Positions 1 to 8,554 of a stretch of 64,000 nt of DNA are shown here, one piece after another; the first letter of the stretch is position 1, and each line of letters starts with the position of its first letter. Source of the DNA: Rhizobiales bacterium CCH3-A5 (GTDB taxonomy: Bacteria; Pseudomonadota; Alphaproteobacteria; Rhizobiales; Beijerinckiaceae). Location: NCBI GenBank assembly GCA_001556025.1, contig LSIB01000006.1:103466-167465 (forward strand), in the 5' to 3' direction. Below the pieces are notes generated by a model. That model made no database searches, was not told where the DNA came from, and saw only the letters and a list, made by a program, of their open reading frames with translations. The position numbers were made by a program, and so were the translations under genes.

Positions 1-938
1 AGTCGATCGACCTCGCGCGCCATGCCGAGGGTCTCGGCTATACCCGCTACTGGGTGGCCGAGCACCACAACATGACCGGGATCGCCAGCGCCGCCACCGC
101 CGTGGTGATCGGGCAGCTCGCCGCCGCCACCTCGACGATGCGGATCGGCGCCGGCGGCGTGATGCTGCCAAACCATGCGCCACTGATCATCGCCGAGCAG
201 TTCGGCACGCTGGAATCGCTGTTTCCCGGCCGCATCGACCTCGGGCTCGGCCGCGCGCCGGGCACCGACCAGCTCACCATGCGGGCAATGCGGCGCGACC
301 CGCATGCCGCCCACGACTTCCCGCGCGACGTCATGGAGGTGCAGGCCTATTTCGAGCCGGCCGAGCCCGGCCAGTCGATCCAGGCCGTGCCGGGCGCGGG
401 GCTGAATGTGCCGCTCTGGATTCTCGGATCAAGCCTGTTCGGCGCACAGCTCGCCGCAGAGCTTGGCCTGCCCTACGCCTTCGCCTCGCATTTCGCACCG
501 GAAGCGCTGATGCAGGCGCTCAGCGTCTATCGCGAGCGCTTCAGGCCGTCGCAGCAGGCAAAGACGCCCCATGCCATGCCCGGCATTTCGGTGATAGCGG
601 CCGACACTGATGCAGAGGCGCGACGGCTCTTCACATCGCAGCAGTTGCGCTTCCTCGACATGATCCGGGGCACGCGCGGCAAGCTCAAGCCCCCCGTCGA
701 TGACATCGATCAGCACTGGGCGCCTCACGAGAAGATGCAGGCCTCGCAGATGCTGCGCTACGCCTTCGTCGGGTCGCCTGAGACGATCGCCCGCGAGTTG
801 TCGACCTTCATCACGGCGACACGCGCGAACGAGATCATGGCGACCGCGCCGATCTTCGACCATGCGGCGCGCAAGCGCTCCTTCGCCATCCTCGCCGAGG
901 TGGCGCAGGGGCTGACGCCAGCCAGAGACGCAGCCTGA
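1..938 (+). CDS. LLM-class flavin-dependent oxidoreductase, 5' end outside window
   Basis: Partial gene; the reading frame is open from base 3 and gives 311 residues to a TGA at 936-938. The first visible residues include [10 protein letters not shown], the luciferase-like monooxygenase (LLM) signature. The later segments [18 protein letters not shown] and [15 protein letters not shown] are typical of the MsnO8/luxA-like flavin-dependent subgroup. Members oxidise small organic substrates with reduced flavin supplied by a separate reductase. The substrate cannot be inferred, and no flavin reductase gene lies downstream. Only about 20-30 N-terminal residues should be missing. Confidence 0.85.
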   Translation, partial: SIDLARHAEGLGYTRYWVAEHHNMTGIASAATAVVIGQLAAATSTMRIGAGGVMLPNHAPLIIAEQFGTLESLFPGRIDLGLGRAPGTDQLTMRAMRRDPHAAHDFPRDVMEVQAYFEPAEPGQSIQAVPGAGLNVPLWILGSSLFGAQLAAELGLPYAFASHFAPEALMQALSVYRERFRPSQQAKTPHAMPGISVIAADTDAEARRLFTSQQLRFLDMIRGTRGKLKPPVDDIDQHWAPHEKMQASQMLRYAFVGSPETIARELSTFITATRANEIMATAPIFDHAARKRSFAILAEVAQGLTPARDAA

Positions 939-1009
939 CGCAGCCCGGGAACATCGGCGGCGGGGCGGCGTTGGCCAGTCTCACCACATGATGGTCCGGG
1001 GGAATTTGG

Positions 1010-1828
1010 ATGAAACTCGATATCGAGGCTGCGTTGACCTATGGCTTCGGCAGCGCGACGCAGGTGATCGCAGCGATCGAGGCGGCGCGCTCGCCCGACC
1101 AGACGATCCTCTCCGAAAGCCTTGAAATCTCGCCGCCTGCCGACCTGATACGCGACGAGGACATGGCGACCGGCGAGCGGCGCTTCCGCGCCGCGCTAAG
1201 CGGCCAGGTCGAGATCCGCTACCGCGCCACGGTCGATAACGGCCTGCGCACGACACTGCCGGCGGACGCCTTCCAGCACGATTGGTCGCAATTGCCGCGC
1301 GAGGTTTTGCCCTATGTGCTGCCGAGCCGGTTCTGTCCGTCCGACGAGTTCATGCGCTTCGCCCAGCGCGAATTCCGCAACGTCCCACTCGGCGGCGCGC
1401 GCGTGCTGGCGGTGCTCGACTGGCTTTATGAACATGTCGACTATGTCCATGGCGTCAGCAACGCGCTGACCACGGCCGAACGGACCTTCATCGACCGCGC
1501 CGGCGTCTGCCGCGATTTCAGCCATCTCGGCATCACGCTGACGCGGGCGCTGAACATTCCCGCGCGCGCCGTCAGCGCCTATGCGCTCGATCTCGACCCG
1601 CCGGATTTTCATGCCGTCTTCGAGGTCTATCTCGGCGACCGCTGGTGGCTGGTCGATCCGACGCGGCTCGCCCCCGTCGAGGGCATGGTTCGCATCGGCA
1701 GCGGCCGCGACGCCGCCGACATCGCCTTCCTGACCAGCGAGTTCAACTGCCAATGCCTGAACCAGAGCATCACGGTCAGGCGCGCTCAGGACGATACGCA
1801 GGACGGCACGGCCCTGCGCGCGGCCTGA
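1010..1828 (+). CDS. Transglutaminase-like cysteine peptidase family protein
   Basis: 272 residues, ATG preceded by a GGGGGAA ribosome site. An N-terminal beta region is followed by a transglutaminase core: GVCRDFSH (Cys167), DFHAVFEVYL (His201) and WWLVDPTRLAP (Asp216) form the Cys-His-Asp triad in the usual spacing. Bacterial members are cytoplasmic peptidase- or amidase-like enzymes of mostly unknown substrate. There is no signal peptide. The gene stands alone between a monooxygenase and the convergent mini-protein gene, so context does not reveal its job. Family call is firm, function open. Confidence 0.85.
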   Translation: MKLDIEAALTYGFGSATQVIAAIEAARSPDQTILSESLEISPPADLIRDEDMATGERRFRAALSGQVEIRYRATVDNGLRTTLPADAFQHDWSQLPREVLPYVLPSRFCPSDEFMRFAQREFRNVPLGGARVLAVLDWLYEHVDYVHGVSNALTTAERTFIDRAGVCRDFSHLGITLTRALNIPARAVSAYALDLDPPDFHAVFEVYLGDRWWLVDPTRLAPVEGMVRIGSGRDAADIAFLTSEFNCQCLNQSITVRRAQDDTQDGTALRAA

Positions 1829-1837
1829 TCCCGGGAC

Positions 1838-1866
1838 AAAAAACGCTCCGGCCATCGGCCGGAGCG
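1838..1866 (-). terminator. Rho-independent terminator of the mini-protein gene
   Basis: Perfect 10-bp stem CGCTCCGGCC / GGCCGGAGCG with a 3-nt loop. On the minus strand it is followed by six T (1838-1843). It lies 25 nt downstream of the minus-strand stop at 1892. The plus-strand side lacks a T run, so it works mainly for the minus-strand gene. Confidence 0.8.
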
Positions 1867-1891
1867 CTGCCACCATCCTCTCGGGGCAGTC

Positions 1892-2080
1892 TCAATCGTC
1901 GTCGTCGTTGCCGCCACGCTGACGCCGGCCGCCGCGGCCGCGACGCCTGCCGCCATTGTCGTCGTCATCTGCCTTGGCCGTGGTCGCGACGGTGAGTGTT
2001 GCGCCCGCGAGCGCGATGGCCGGCAAGGCGCTCAGCGCGGTGCGCAGCAGCGACCGGCGGGTCCTGTCGATATCTGTCAT
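1892..2080 (-). CDS. 62-residue exported acidic/Arg-Gly-rich mini-protein
   Basis: No family recognised. ATG at 2080 follows AGGAGA at good spacing. The N-terminus has a twin-arginine-like signal (RTRRSLLRTAL, then a hydrophobic stretch) ending in ATTAKA, which suits cleavage at about residue 37. The predicted mature peptide is only about 25 residues: an Asp run, a Gly/Arg-rich middle (GGRRRGRGGRRQRGG) and a second Asp run, an acid-base-acid layout. It has its own ECF-type promoter (2165-2189), matching those of the neighbouring sigma operon and protease, and its own terminator (1838-1866). The mature start (Ala then Asp run then GGR) resembles that of the protease at 3678-4979. Function unknown; an exported partner, substrate or inhibitor of that protease is a guess. 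Confidence 0.75.
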   Translation of the reverse strand: MTDIDRTRRSLLRTALSALPAIALAGATLTVATTAKADDDDNGGRRRGRGGRRQRGGNDDDD

Positions 2081-2164
2081 CGGTGTCTCCTGTTGCGCCG
2101 GCGCCGACGTCAGGGTCCGGGAGAGCCGGCCCGACGCCGGAGGTTGACTGCCCGGCATCAGGAT

Positions 2165-2189
2165 AACGGGCGGGCCGCCGATCTATTCC
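2165..2189 (-). promoter_or_regulatory. ECF sigma promoter of the mini-protein gene
   Basis: Minus-strand GGAAT (2189-2185), exactly 16 nt, then CGTT (2168-2165). The same GGAAT-N16-CGTT layout occurs twice more, upstream of the sigma operon and the protease. A start of transcription near 2158 would give a leader of about 78 nt. Confidence 0.7.
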
Positions 2190-2240
2190 CGCCCGAGAAA
2201 ATCTTTCTCGCGAAGGCCCGATCGGCTCGGCTCCGGCCCT

Positions 2241-2270
2241 TCAGCGCCAGCCCTTTCAGCGCCAGCCCTT
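2241..2270 (-). repeat. Perfect 15-bp tandem duplication spanning a stop codon
   Basis: Unit TCAGCGCCAGCCCTT (plus strand) occurs at 2241-2255 and 2256-2270. It covers the last codons and stop of the anti-sigma gene, so a second in-frame KGWR-stop follows the first. Confidence 0.9.
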
Positions 2271-3020
2271 GGCGATCTGCTCGCGCACGGCCGCCGCATC
2301 GAGCGCATCGCCCGCCCTCGCGCCGTCCAGAAACGCGTCGATCGCAGCGCCCGAACCGCTCGCCGGCCGGAACGCGCCATCCGCCATGCGCGGCTCGGCG
2401 ACGACGACCTGCGCGCTCCACCCCGTGCCCTGCCGGCAGGCGAGCCCGCCCCAGCCCGTGTCCTTGCTCTCGCTGACGCCGAAGCTGCGGCAGAACCCGC
2501 GTTCGGTGCGAAAGCTCTGGCGCAGCTCGATCTCGCCAGATTGGCCGGCCGCGCGCCAGGCACGGCGTTCGCCATCGGGCGCGTTCGCCAGCGCCTGGGC
2601 CAAATCGGGGTCGGCGGCGGCAAGCCCGGCCATCCCCGAAGCGCCGGCGCGCCCCTGCGGCGAGGTTGTGCCCGCCCAGTAGCCCAGCCCACCCGCGACG
2701 ATGCCGGCCAGAGCCGCCGCCATCGGCAGGGCGATCCAGCGTCGCGGTTTCGGCGCGGCGGGGCTCGCGAGCGCAGGCCTTGCTCCCGCATCCGGCGCGC
2801 CGCCCATCACGAATCGCGTCAGCCTGTCGGGCACCGCTTCGCGGACGACAGGGTCGAGTTCCGTCTTGAGGATCTGACGCGTGGTGACGAACAGGTCGAG
2901 CCTTTGCGCCAGGGCCTCGTCGGTCTCGAGCGCCTGCGCGACGGCGTCGATCGTCGCCTCGTCGGCCTCGCCATCGGCGAAGGCGACCAGCATCTCGTCG
3001 GTGATCGCGGGCGCGTTCAT
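2256..3020 (-). CDS. Anti-sigma factor, membrane-anchored
   Basis: 254 residues. ATG at 3018-3020 overlaps the sigma factor stop as ATGA and has GGGAGG upstream, so the two genes are translationally coupled. Residues 1-80 (TDEMLVAFADGEADEATIDA onward) form a helical anti-sigma domain of the type common downstream of ECF sigma genes. No zinc-binding His-x3-Cys-x2-Cys motif is seen. One membrane segment (about 96-118, WIALPMAAALAGIVAGGLGYW) leads to a C-terminal part of about 130 residues that should be periplasmic. That part includes Cys residues in RGFCRSFGVSE and GLACRQGTGW, which could sense redox state or folding. Expected role: hold the sigma factor inactive at the inner membrane until a periplasmic signal arrives. 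Confidence 0.85.
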   Translation of the reverse strand: MNAPAITDEMLVAFADGEADEATIDAVAQALETDEALAQRLDLFVTTRQILKTELDPVVREAVPDRLTRFVMGGAPDAGARPALASPAAPKPRRWIALPMAAALAGIVAGGLGYWAGTTSPQGRAGASGMAGLAAADPDLAQALANAPDGERRAWRAAGQSGEIELRQSFRTERGFCRSFGVSESKDTGWGGLACRQGTGWSAQVVVAEPRMADGAFRPASGSGAAIDAFLDGARAGDALDAAAVREQIAKGWR

Positions 3021-3544
3021 GACATGCCTCCCAGGGCCGGCATCCCGCCGCCCTCGCCAAGTCCGAGCTGCCGCGCCAGCGCGAGGCGTCCGCGCGACAG
3101 GCGGCTCATCACGGTTCCCAGCGGTATCTCCAGAACCTCCGAGACCTCGCGGTAGCTGAGATCCTCGACGCAGACCAGCGTCACGACGCTGCGCTGCTCG
3201 TCGGGCAAGGTATCCAGCGCGCGCATCACCTCGGCCGCCGCCAGACGGGCCTCGGCGCTGCGGGCTCCCTCCTCGCCGACGAGATCGTGCCGGTCCTCGA
3301 TCGCGACCTCGTCGCCATGGCTTTTGCGTTTGCGCATGTCGTCGATCCAGAGATTTTGCATGATGCGATAGAGCCAACTGTCCAGCCTTGTGCCGGGCTG
3401 CCAGCCGGCCTGCGCACGCAAGGCACGCTCGCAGGTCGCCTGGACGAGATCGTCGGCAAGGTCGCGATCGCGCGCCAGCGAGACGGCAAATCGCCGCAAT
3501 CGCGGCAGCATCGTCACGAGCTGCAACCGGATATCGACGCCCAT
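3017..3544 (-). CDS. ECF-type RNA polymerase sigma factor
   Basis: 175 residues, standard ECF length. Sigma region 2 spans about residues 8-80 (RDLADDLVQATCERAL, then SWLYRIMQNLWIDDMRKRK). Region 4 spans about 112-165 (LPDEQRSVVTLVCVEDLSY, then GTVMSRLSRGRLALARQ, the helix-turn-helix). Regions 1.1 and 3 are absent, as in all ECF factors. It is co-transcribed with the anti-sigma gene through an ATGA overlap. Its promoter (3589-3613) has the same GGAAT-N16-CGTT pattern as its two neighbours, so it probably activates its own operon. The ECF subgroup cannot be fixed by eye. Confidence 0.92.
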   Translation of the reverse strand: MGVDIRLQLVTMLPRLRRFAVSLARDRDLADDLVQATCERALRAQAGWQPGTRLDSWLYRIMQNLWIDDMRKRKSHGDEVAIEDRHDLVGEEGARSAEARLAAAEVMRALDTLPDEQRSVVTLVCVEDLSYREVSEVLEIPLGTVMSRLSRGRLALARQLGLGEGGGMPALGGMS

Positions 3545-3588
3545 CCTGCACCCTGGTCTCGCCCGGCCGACGGGCCATTGCTTGCGAC

Positions 3589-3613
3589 AACGCGCGGGAC
3601 CGGGAATTATTCC
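3589..3613 (-). promoter_or_regulatory. ECF promoter of the sigma/anti-sigma operon
   Basis: Minus-strand GGAAT (3613-3609), 16 nt, CGTT (3592-3589), about 45 nt before the sigma factor start. Its -35 box overlaps that of the divergent protease promoter inside GGAATTATTCC. Confidence 0.75.
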
Positions 3614-3627
3614 AGCCGTCGCGCGTT
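3603..3627 (+). promoter_or_regulatory. ECF promoter of the subtilase gene
   Basis: Plus-strand GGAAT (3603-3607), 16 nt, CGTT (3624-3627), about 50 nt before the ATG at 3678. Geometry is identical to the divergent sigma promoter. Confidence 0.75.
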
Positions 3628-3677
3628 TTTATCAGGCGCGTCAGGCGCGACGGAACAGGAAGAGTGTTTTGCCAGCC

Positions 3678-4979
3678 ATGTCCAACCAGAACACCAGATG
3701 TTCCCGCCTTGACAGCGGCTGGCGCATGCGCGCGACCGCCCTGTGCCTGTCGCTGCTGACGGCGCTGCCGCTCGGCGTTGTCGCCACGCCGATGCTCGCG
3801 ACAGTCGTTCTCGCCGATGACGACGACGATGACGACGACGGCGGGCGTGCCTATCGCCCGCGCTACCAGCGGCCCGCCCCGCGCGCGCAGCCCATCAGGC
3901 AGCCCAGGCGCGAGACGAGGCCGGAATTCGTCGCGATGGTCGCAAACGGACAGGCGACGGAGGCGCTGACGGCCGCCGGCTTCGAGGTGCTGGCCCGGTC
4001 CCCGCTCGGCGCGATCGGCAACGATGTGCTCCGGCTGCGCTCGTCGCGCCGCGAGAGCACGGACGCCGCATTGCAGAGGCTGCGCGGGCTGCTGCCGAAC
4101 ACGCCGGTCGATCGCAACGATCTCTACCGTCCGACCGCCCTGCCCTGCTCCTCGGCCGGCTGCCCGCCCTTCGCCATGGTCGGCTGGCCCGGCCCGCCGC
4201 GATCTTGCGGCGTCGAGACGACGATCGGCATGATCGACACCGCCGTCGTGGCGGGCCACCCGGCCTTCCGCATCGGCGCAGTCGAGACGCTGACGATGAC
4301 CGGCCCGGAGCGACGGGCCTCTTCCGCCAGCCATGGCACCGCCATCGCTGCACTGCTGGTCGGACAGGCTGACGGGCTCAATCCGGGCCTGCTGCCGAAC
4401 GCCAGGCTCGTGGCGGTCGATGTCTTCCACCGGGCGGGTTCGGCCGACGCCGCCGACACCTTCGACCTCGTGCGCGGGCTCGATCTCCTGCTGTCCCGCA
4501 ACATCGGGCTCGTCAATATGAGCCTGTCGGGAGCCGACAACCCGGTGCTGCGCGCGGCGGTGGAGGCAGCAGTGGCGCGCGGCACCATACTGGTCGCCGC
4601 GGCCGGCAATGACGGCCCGCGCGCCGCGCCGGTCTATCCGGCGGCCTATAACGGCGTCATCGCCGTGACCGCGATCGACAGCGCAGGAAAACTCTACCGC
4701 AGGGCCAATCGCGGCGATTATGTCGATTTCGCCGCGCCCGGCGTCGATCTCGGCACCGCCGCCGCGACCCAGACGCGCAGGGCGAGCCGCGGCCAGTCGG
4801 GCACCTCCTATGCCGCGCCTTTCGTGACGGCGGCGCTCGCCGTCGCGCTCAGCCGCGAGGGCGCGCAGGCGAAGACCGTCGAGGCGAGCCTGCGGACGAG
4901 CGCGAAGGATCTGGGCGAGCCGGGACGCGACCGCGAGTTCGGCTGGGGGCTGGTGACTTTGGCTCAGCCCTGCGGCTGA
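3678..4979 (+). CDS. Secreted subtilisin-like serine protease (S8 family)
   Basis: 433 residues from the ATG at 3678; a start at 3726 would still keep the signal peptide. A hydrophobic signal ends in VVLA, directly followed by eight Asp residues and GGRAYRPRY, then an Arg/Pro-rich stretch to about residue 85. The subtilase triad is complete: Asp187 (GMIDTAVV), His219 (SASHGTAIAALL), Ser377 (GQSGTSYAAP). The oxyanion Asn is Asn311 (AAAGNDGP). Residues about 85-135 (FEVLARSPLGAIGNDVLRL) may be an inhibitor-like prodomain. The promoter matches the adjacent ECF operon, so the protease looks like a direct output of that envelope-stress switch. Its 3' end overlaps the convergent sitD-like gene by 16 bp. 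Confidence 0.9.
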   Translation: MSNQNTRCSRLDSGWRMRATALCLSLLTALPLGVVATPMLATVVLADDDDDDDDGGRAYRPRYQRPAPRAQPIRQPRRETRPEFVAMVANGQATEALTAAGFEVLARSPLGAIGNDVLRLRSSRRESTDAALQRLRGLLPNTPVDRNDLYRPTALPCSSAGCPPFAMVGWPGPPRSCGVETTIGMIDTAVVAGHPAFRIGAVETLTMTGPERRASSASHGTAIAALLVGQADGLNPGLLPNARLVAVDVFHRAGSADAADTFDLVRGLDLLLSRNIGLVNMSLSGADNPVLRAAVEAAVARGTILVAAAGNDGPRAAPVYPAAYNGVIAVTAIDSAGKLYRRANRGDYVDFAAPGVDLGTAAATQTRRASRGQSGTSYAAPFVTAALAVALSREGAQAKTVEASLRTSAKDLGEPGRDREFGWGLVTLAQPCG

Positions 4980-5812
4980 GACGCCAACCGCGCCGATCTC
5001 CGCAGACTCGCCGCCAGCGCGGCGACGAAGAAGCCCGCCTGCACCACGACGATGCAGGGGCCAGTCGCCGCGTCGATATGGAAGCTCAGGATCGTGCCGA
5101 GCACGCTCGACGTGACCGCAACGCTGACGGCGACCATGAGCATCCGGTCGAACTGCCGGGTCAGGAGATAGCTGATCGCGCCGGGCGCGATCAGCATCGC
5201 CACCACGAGGATGATGCCGACGGCCTTCAGCGCCGCGACGATGGTCAGGGCCAGCAGCGCCAGCAGGCCGAAATGTAGAAGCCGGACATTGAGCCCGATC
5301 GCGCGGGCATGCGCGGGGTCGAAGGCATGCAGCAGGAAATCGCGGCGCTTGGCCAGCATGATCGCGATGGTCGGCACGGCGATCAGCGCCGTCTCGGCGA
5401 TGTCGGCCCAGCGCACGCCGAGCACATTGCCGAAGAGAATATGATTGAGATGCTGGTCCGTATCGACCTTGACGAAGAGCACGAGCCCGAGTGCGAACAT
5501 GCCGGAGAAGACGATGCCCATCACCGTGTCCTCCTTCACTCGACTGTTCTCCTTGAGATAGCCGATGCCAAGCGCGCAGCCCAAACCTGCAGCAAAGGCC
5601 CCGACCGCCAGAGGCAGGCTGACGATATGGGCAAGGACGATGCCCGGCAGCACCGCATGCGAGACCGCGTCGCCCATCAGCGACCAGCCCTTGAGCACGA
5701 GGAAGCAGGACAGCACCGCGCAGACCGTGCCGACCAGCACGGCGACGACAAGGCCGCGCTGCATGAACTCATGGACGAAAGGCGCGAGCAGCCAGGTCTC
5801 GATCAGGCTCAT
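4964..5812 (-). CDS. sitD: Metal ABC transporter permease (SitD/MntD-like)
   Basis: 282 residues. ATG at 5812 overlaps the upstream permease stop as ATGA. Hydrophobic throughout, with about eight membrane helices. Hallmarks of the ABC-3 (zinc/manganese/iron chelate) permease family include [21 protein letters not shown] near residues 45-65 and DPAHARAIGLNVR. It should pair with the other permease to form the channel of the importer. Being fourth in the operon fits the SitABCD order. Manganese or ferrous iron is likelier than zinc, judged from the binding protein and the Mur-like regulator. Confidence 0.88.
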   Translation of the reverse strand: MSLIETWLLAPFVHEFMQRGLVVAVLVGTVCAVLSCFLVLKGWSLMGDAVSHAVLPGIVLAHIVSLPLAVGAFAAGLGCALGIGYLKENSRVKEDTVMGIVFSGMFALGLVLFVKVDTDQHLNHILFGNVLGVRWADIAETALIAVPTIAIMLAKRRDFLLHAFDPAHARAIGLNVRLLHFGLLALLALTIVAALKAVGIILVVAMLIAPGAISYLLTRQFDRMLMVAVSVAVTSSVLGTILSFHIDAATGPCIVVVQAGFFVAALAASLRRSARLASQPQG

Positions 5813-6669
5813 GTCGCCGGCTCCGCCTGTGCGCCGGCCGCACGCCGCGCCGCGAGCCTTCCATGCTTGGGCGCGAAGACGAAGGCGATCAGGAACAGCA
5901 CGGTCTGCAGCACCACGATCATGCCCCCCGTCGAGCCGTCGAGGAAATAGCTCGCATAGGCCCCGACCGCGCTGGTGACGACGCCCATGGTCACCGCGAT
6001 GACGATCAGGCGGCCGAAACGGTCGGTCAGGAGATAGGCGGTCGCGCCCGGCGTCACCACCATGGCGATGACGAGGCAGGCCCCGACCGTCTGCAGCGCC
6101 GCGACCGTGCAGGCCGAGAGCAGCACGAAGAACAGGATCTTCATCCGCGTCGGCGACAGCCCGACGGCGCGCGCCTGGTTCTCGTCGAAGAAGACCAGCA
6201 TCATGTCCTTCCAGCGCGCGACCAGGATCACGAGCGAAACGGCCGCGATGATCGCGACCTGCACCACGTCCTCGTCGGAAATGCCGAGGATGTTGCCAAG
6301 CACGATCGACTGGACGTTCACGGATGTCGGATTGATCGAGACGATCAGCAGCCCGATGGCGAAGAAGGTGGTGAAGACGATGCCGATGACGGCGTCCTCT
6401 CGCAGCTTCGTCCGCACCCGAACCAGCGCCATGGCGAGCGCGGCCAGCAGCCCTGACAGGAACGCCCCGGCCGCATAGGGCAGAGCCAGCAGATAGGCGA
6501 GCGCGACGCCCGGCACGATCGCATGCGCCAGCGCGTCGCCCATCAGCGACCAGCCCTTGAGCATGAGATAGCAGGACAGGAAGGCGCAGACCCCACCGAC
6601 CAGCGCGGAGACCCAGATCGCCTTGACCATGTATTGGTAGCCGAAAGGCTCCAGCAGCAGCGCGATCAT
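5809..6669 (-). CDS. sitC: Metal ABC transporter permease (SitC/MntC-like)
   Basis: 286 residues, ABC-3 family permease with [20 protein letters not shown] near residues 38-57 and [16 protein letters not shown], the same landmarks as its paralogue downstream. ATGA overlaps join it to the ATPase before it (6666-6669) and the permease after it (5809-5812), so all four importer genes are translationally coupled. About eight membrane helices, with a charged, Ala/Arg-rich cytoplasmic tail of about 25 residues. Member of a heterodimeric inner-membrane channel. Confidence 0.88.
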   Translation of the reverse strand: MIALLLEPFGYQYMVKAIWVSALVGGVCAFLSCYLMLKGWSLMGDALAHAIVPGVALAYLLALPYAAGAFLSGLLAALAMALVRVRTKLREDAVIGIVFTTFFAIGLLIVSINPTSVNVQSIVLGNILGISDEDVVQVAIIAAVSLVILVARWKDMMLVFFDENQARAVGLSPTRMKILFFVLLSACTVAALQTVGACLVIAMVVTPGATAYLLTDRFGRLIVIAVTMGVVTSAVGAYASYFLDGSTGGMIVVLQTVLFLIAFVFAPKHGRLAARRAAGAQAEPAT

Positions 6670-7604
6670 GACTGCCGCTCTGGTTTGGGATTGTCGCGCG
6701 CGATCCCCTCCTTGTCGCCGCCGGCCAGCTTTTCGCGGTCGCGTTCGCCATAAAGCACGAGCGGGCGCTCGTCATCGGTGATGACGGTGACGCGCCGGCC
6801 ATCGGCGTCGTCGTGAAGGTCGGAGCCGCCGAGCCGGAAATGCCTGAGCGCGCCGCCAAAGGCCTTCTGCAGATTGTCCTGCGTGAAGGTGGTCTCGGTC
6901 GGCCCCGCCGCCATCACCGTCTTGTTGATGATCACGACCTGATCGCAGAAATCCGGAATCGAGCCGAGATTATGCGTCGAGACCAGCATCAGCCGGCCCT
7001 CAGCGCGCAGATCGCGCATCAGGCCGACGATCGCGTCCTCCGTCTTGACGTCGACGCCGGTGAAGGGTTCGTCGAGTAGGATGACCTGACCCCCTTGGGC
7101 CAGCGCGCGCGCCAGAAACACGCGCTTGCGCTGGCCGCCACTCAGTTCGCCGATCTGGCGGCGACGGAACTCCAGCATGTTGACTCTGGCCAGCGCGTCG
7201 TCGACCGCGTCGCGATCGGCCTTGGCCGGGATGCGGAGAAAATTCATATGGCCGTAGCGGCCCATCATCACGACATCGTCGACCAGCACCGGAAAAGTCC
7301 AGTCGACTTCCTCGGCCTGCGGCACATAGGCGACGAGCCCGCGCCTCAGCGCATCGCGCACCTCCATACCGGCGATCGACACCATGCCCTTCGCCGGCTT
7401 AAGGAAACCCATCAACGTCTTGAAGATGGTCGATTTGCCCGAGCCGTTGATCCCCACCAGCGCGCAGATCGTACCCGGCCCGAGCGCGAAGGACGCGTCG
7501 TTGACGGCCGTGACGCCATTGGCGTAGCGCACCGTGACGCCGCTGACGACGACAGAGGGCGTCGGCCCGGTCTCGCGAAGCTCGTTCGCCGAGGCGGGCT
7601 TCAT
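6666..7604 (-). CDS. sitB: Metal ABC transporter ATP-binding protein (SitB/MntB-like)
   Basis: 312 residues. Walker [13 protein letters not shown] (about 50-61), signature [15 protein letters not shown] (about 155-169), Walker [14 protein letters not shown] and the switch His in [11 protein letters not shown] are all present. The C-terminal 60 residues ([18 protein letters not shown] onward) are an extension beyond the nucleotide-binding domain. From family knowledge, such extensions occur in rhizobial SitB proteins. Energises manganese or iron uptake with the two permeases and the periplasmic binding protein. ATGA overlaps at both ends. Confidence 0.9.
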   Translation of the reverse strand: MKPASANELRETGPTPSVVVSGVTVRYANGVTAVNDASFALGPGTICALVGINGSGKSTIFKTLMGFLKPAKGMVSIAGMEVRDALRRGLVAYVPQAEEVDWTFPVLVDDVVMMGRYGHMNFLRIPAKADRDAVDDALARVNMLEFRRRQIGELSGGQRKRVFLARALAQGGQVILLDEPFTGVDVKTEDAIVGLMRDLRAEGRLMLVSTHNLGSIPDFCDQVVIINKTVMAAGPTETTFTQDNLQKAFGGALRHFRLGGSDLHDDADGRRVTVITDDERPLVLYGERDREKLAGGDKEGIARDNPKPERQS

Positions 7605-8518
7605 TGGCCGAACCCCTTGGCGATCGTCTCGACCGTGACCTCGAGCAGCTTGAGATAGGTCGGCACGGCGCCAGTCTCGGCCGACAGCGAGTCGACATAG
7701 AGCACGCCGCCATATTTCGCGCCGGTCTCGCGCGCGACCTGCCTCGCGGCCTTGTCGGAGATCGTGCTCTCGCTGAACACGGCGGGGATCTTGTTCTTCC
7801 GGACGAGGTCGATCAGGCGGCGCACCTGCTGCGGCGTGCCCTGCTCGTCGGCGTTGATCGGCCAGAGATAGGCCTCCTTCCAGCCGAGATCGCGCGTGAG
7901 ATAGCTGAACGCGCCCTCGCTGGAGACCAGCCAGCGCTTGTCGGCCGGCACCTTGTCGAGCCGCGCGCGAAGCGGCGCATCGATCGCCTTCAGCTTCGCG
8001 CCGTAGTCGGCGGCGTTCTTCGCATAGATCGCGGCATTGGCGGGGTCGGCCTCGGCCAGCGCCTTGCGGATGTTCTCGACATAGATCAGCGCGCTCGCCG
8101 TCGACATCCAGGCATGCGGGTTGGGCTTGCCCTCATAGGGGCCTTCCCTGATCCCGATAGGCGCGATGCCGTCCGTCACCACCGCACTTTTCACGTTCCT
8201 GACGTTCTCGAAGAAGCGCTCGAACCAGCGCTCGAGGTTCATCCCGTTCCAGAGCACGAGATCGGCCGATTGCGCCTTGACCACGTCGAGCGGGGTCGGC
8301 TGGTAGTCGTGGATCTCGGCGCCGGGCTTTGTGATCGATTCCACGATCGCCGCCGTGCCGGCGACGTTCTGCGCCATGTCCTGGATGATCGTGAAGGTGG
8401 TGACGACCCGCAGCGGCTTGGCCGGCGTGGCTTGCGCGAGACCCTGATGGGCGCCGAGCGAAATTCCGCCTGAGATGGCGAGAGCGGCCAGAGCCATGAC
8501 GTGGCGACGCAAAAGCAT
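7601..8518 (-). CDS. sitA: Metal ABC transporter substrate-binding protein (SitA/MntA-like)
   Basis: 305 residues, first gene of the importer operon, ATG preceded by AGGAGAG. A signal peptide ends near residue 29 (HQGLAQA). Cluster A-I (TroA-like) binding-protein fold. The four expected metal ligands can be placed: His in [10 protein letters not shown], His in PNPHAWM, Glu in [10 protein letters not shown] and Asp in LYVDSLS. The His-rich loop typical of zinc-specific ZnuA is absent, which favours Mn(II)/Fe(II). Its upstream region holds TTTGCAA repeats shared with the divergent Fur-family gene, pointing to metal-dependent repression. Confidence 0.88.
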   Translation of the reverse strand: MLLRRHVMALAALAISGGISLGAHQGLAQATPAKPLRVVTTFTIIQDMAQNVAGTAAIVESITKPGAEIHDYQPTPLDVVKAQSADLVLWNGMNLERWFERFFENVRNVKSAVVTDGIAPIGIREGPYEGKPNPHAWMSTASALIYVENIRKALAEADPANAAIYAKNAADYGAKLKAIDAPLRARLDKVPADKRWLVSSEGAFSYLTRDLGWKEAYLWPINADEQGTPQQVRRLIDLVRKNKIPAVFSESTISDKAARQVARETGAKYGGVLYVDSLSAETGAVPTYLKLLEVTVETIAKGFGQ

Positions 8519-8554
8519 GTTCTCTCCTACCGATCCGCGACGCCCATCACGCTA

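Noticed and set aside
3021..4430. Extension of the anti-sigma frame far upstream on the minus strand
   Set aside because: Runs through the sigma factor and the protease on other frames; the ATGA overlap and GGGAGG fix the anti-sigma start at 3020.
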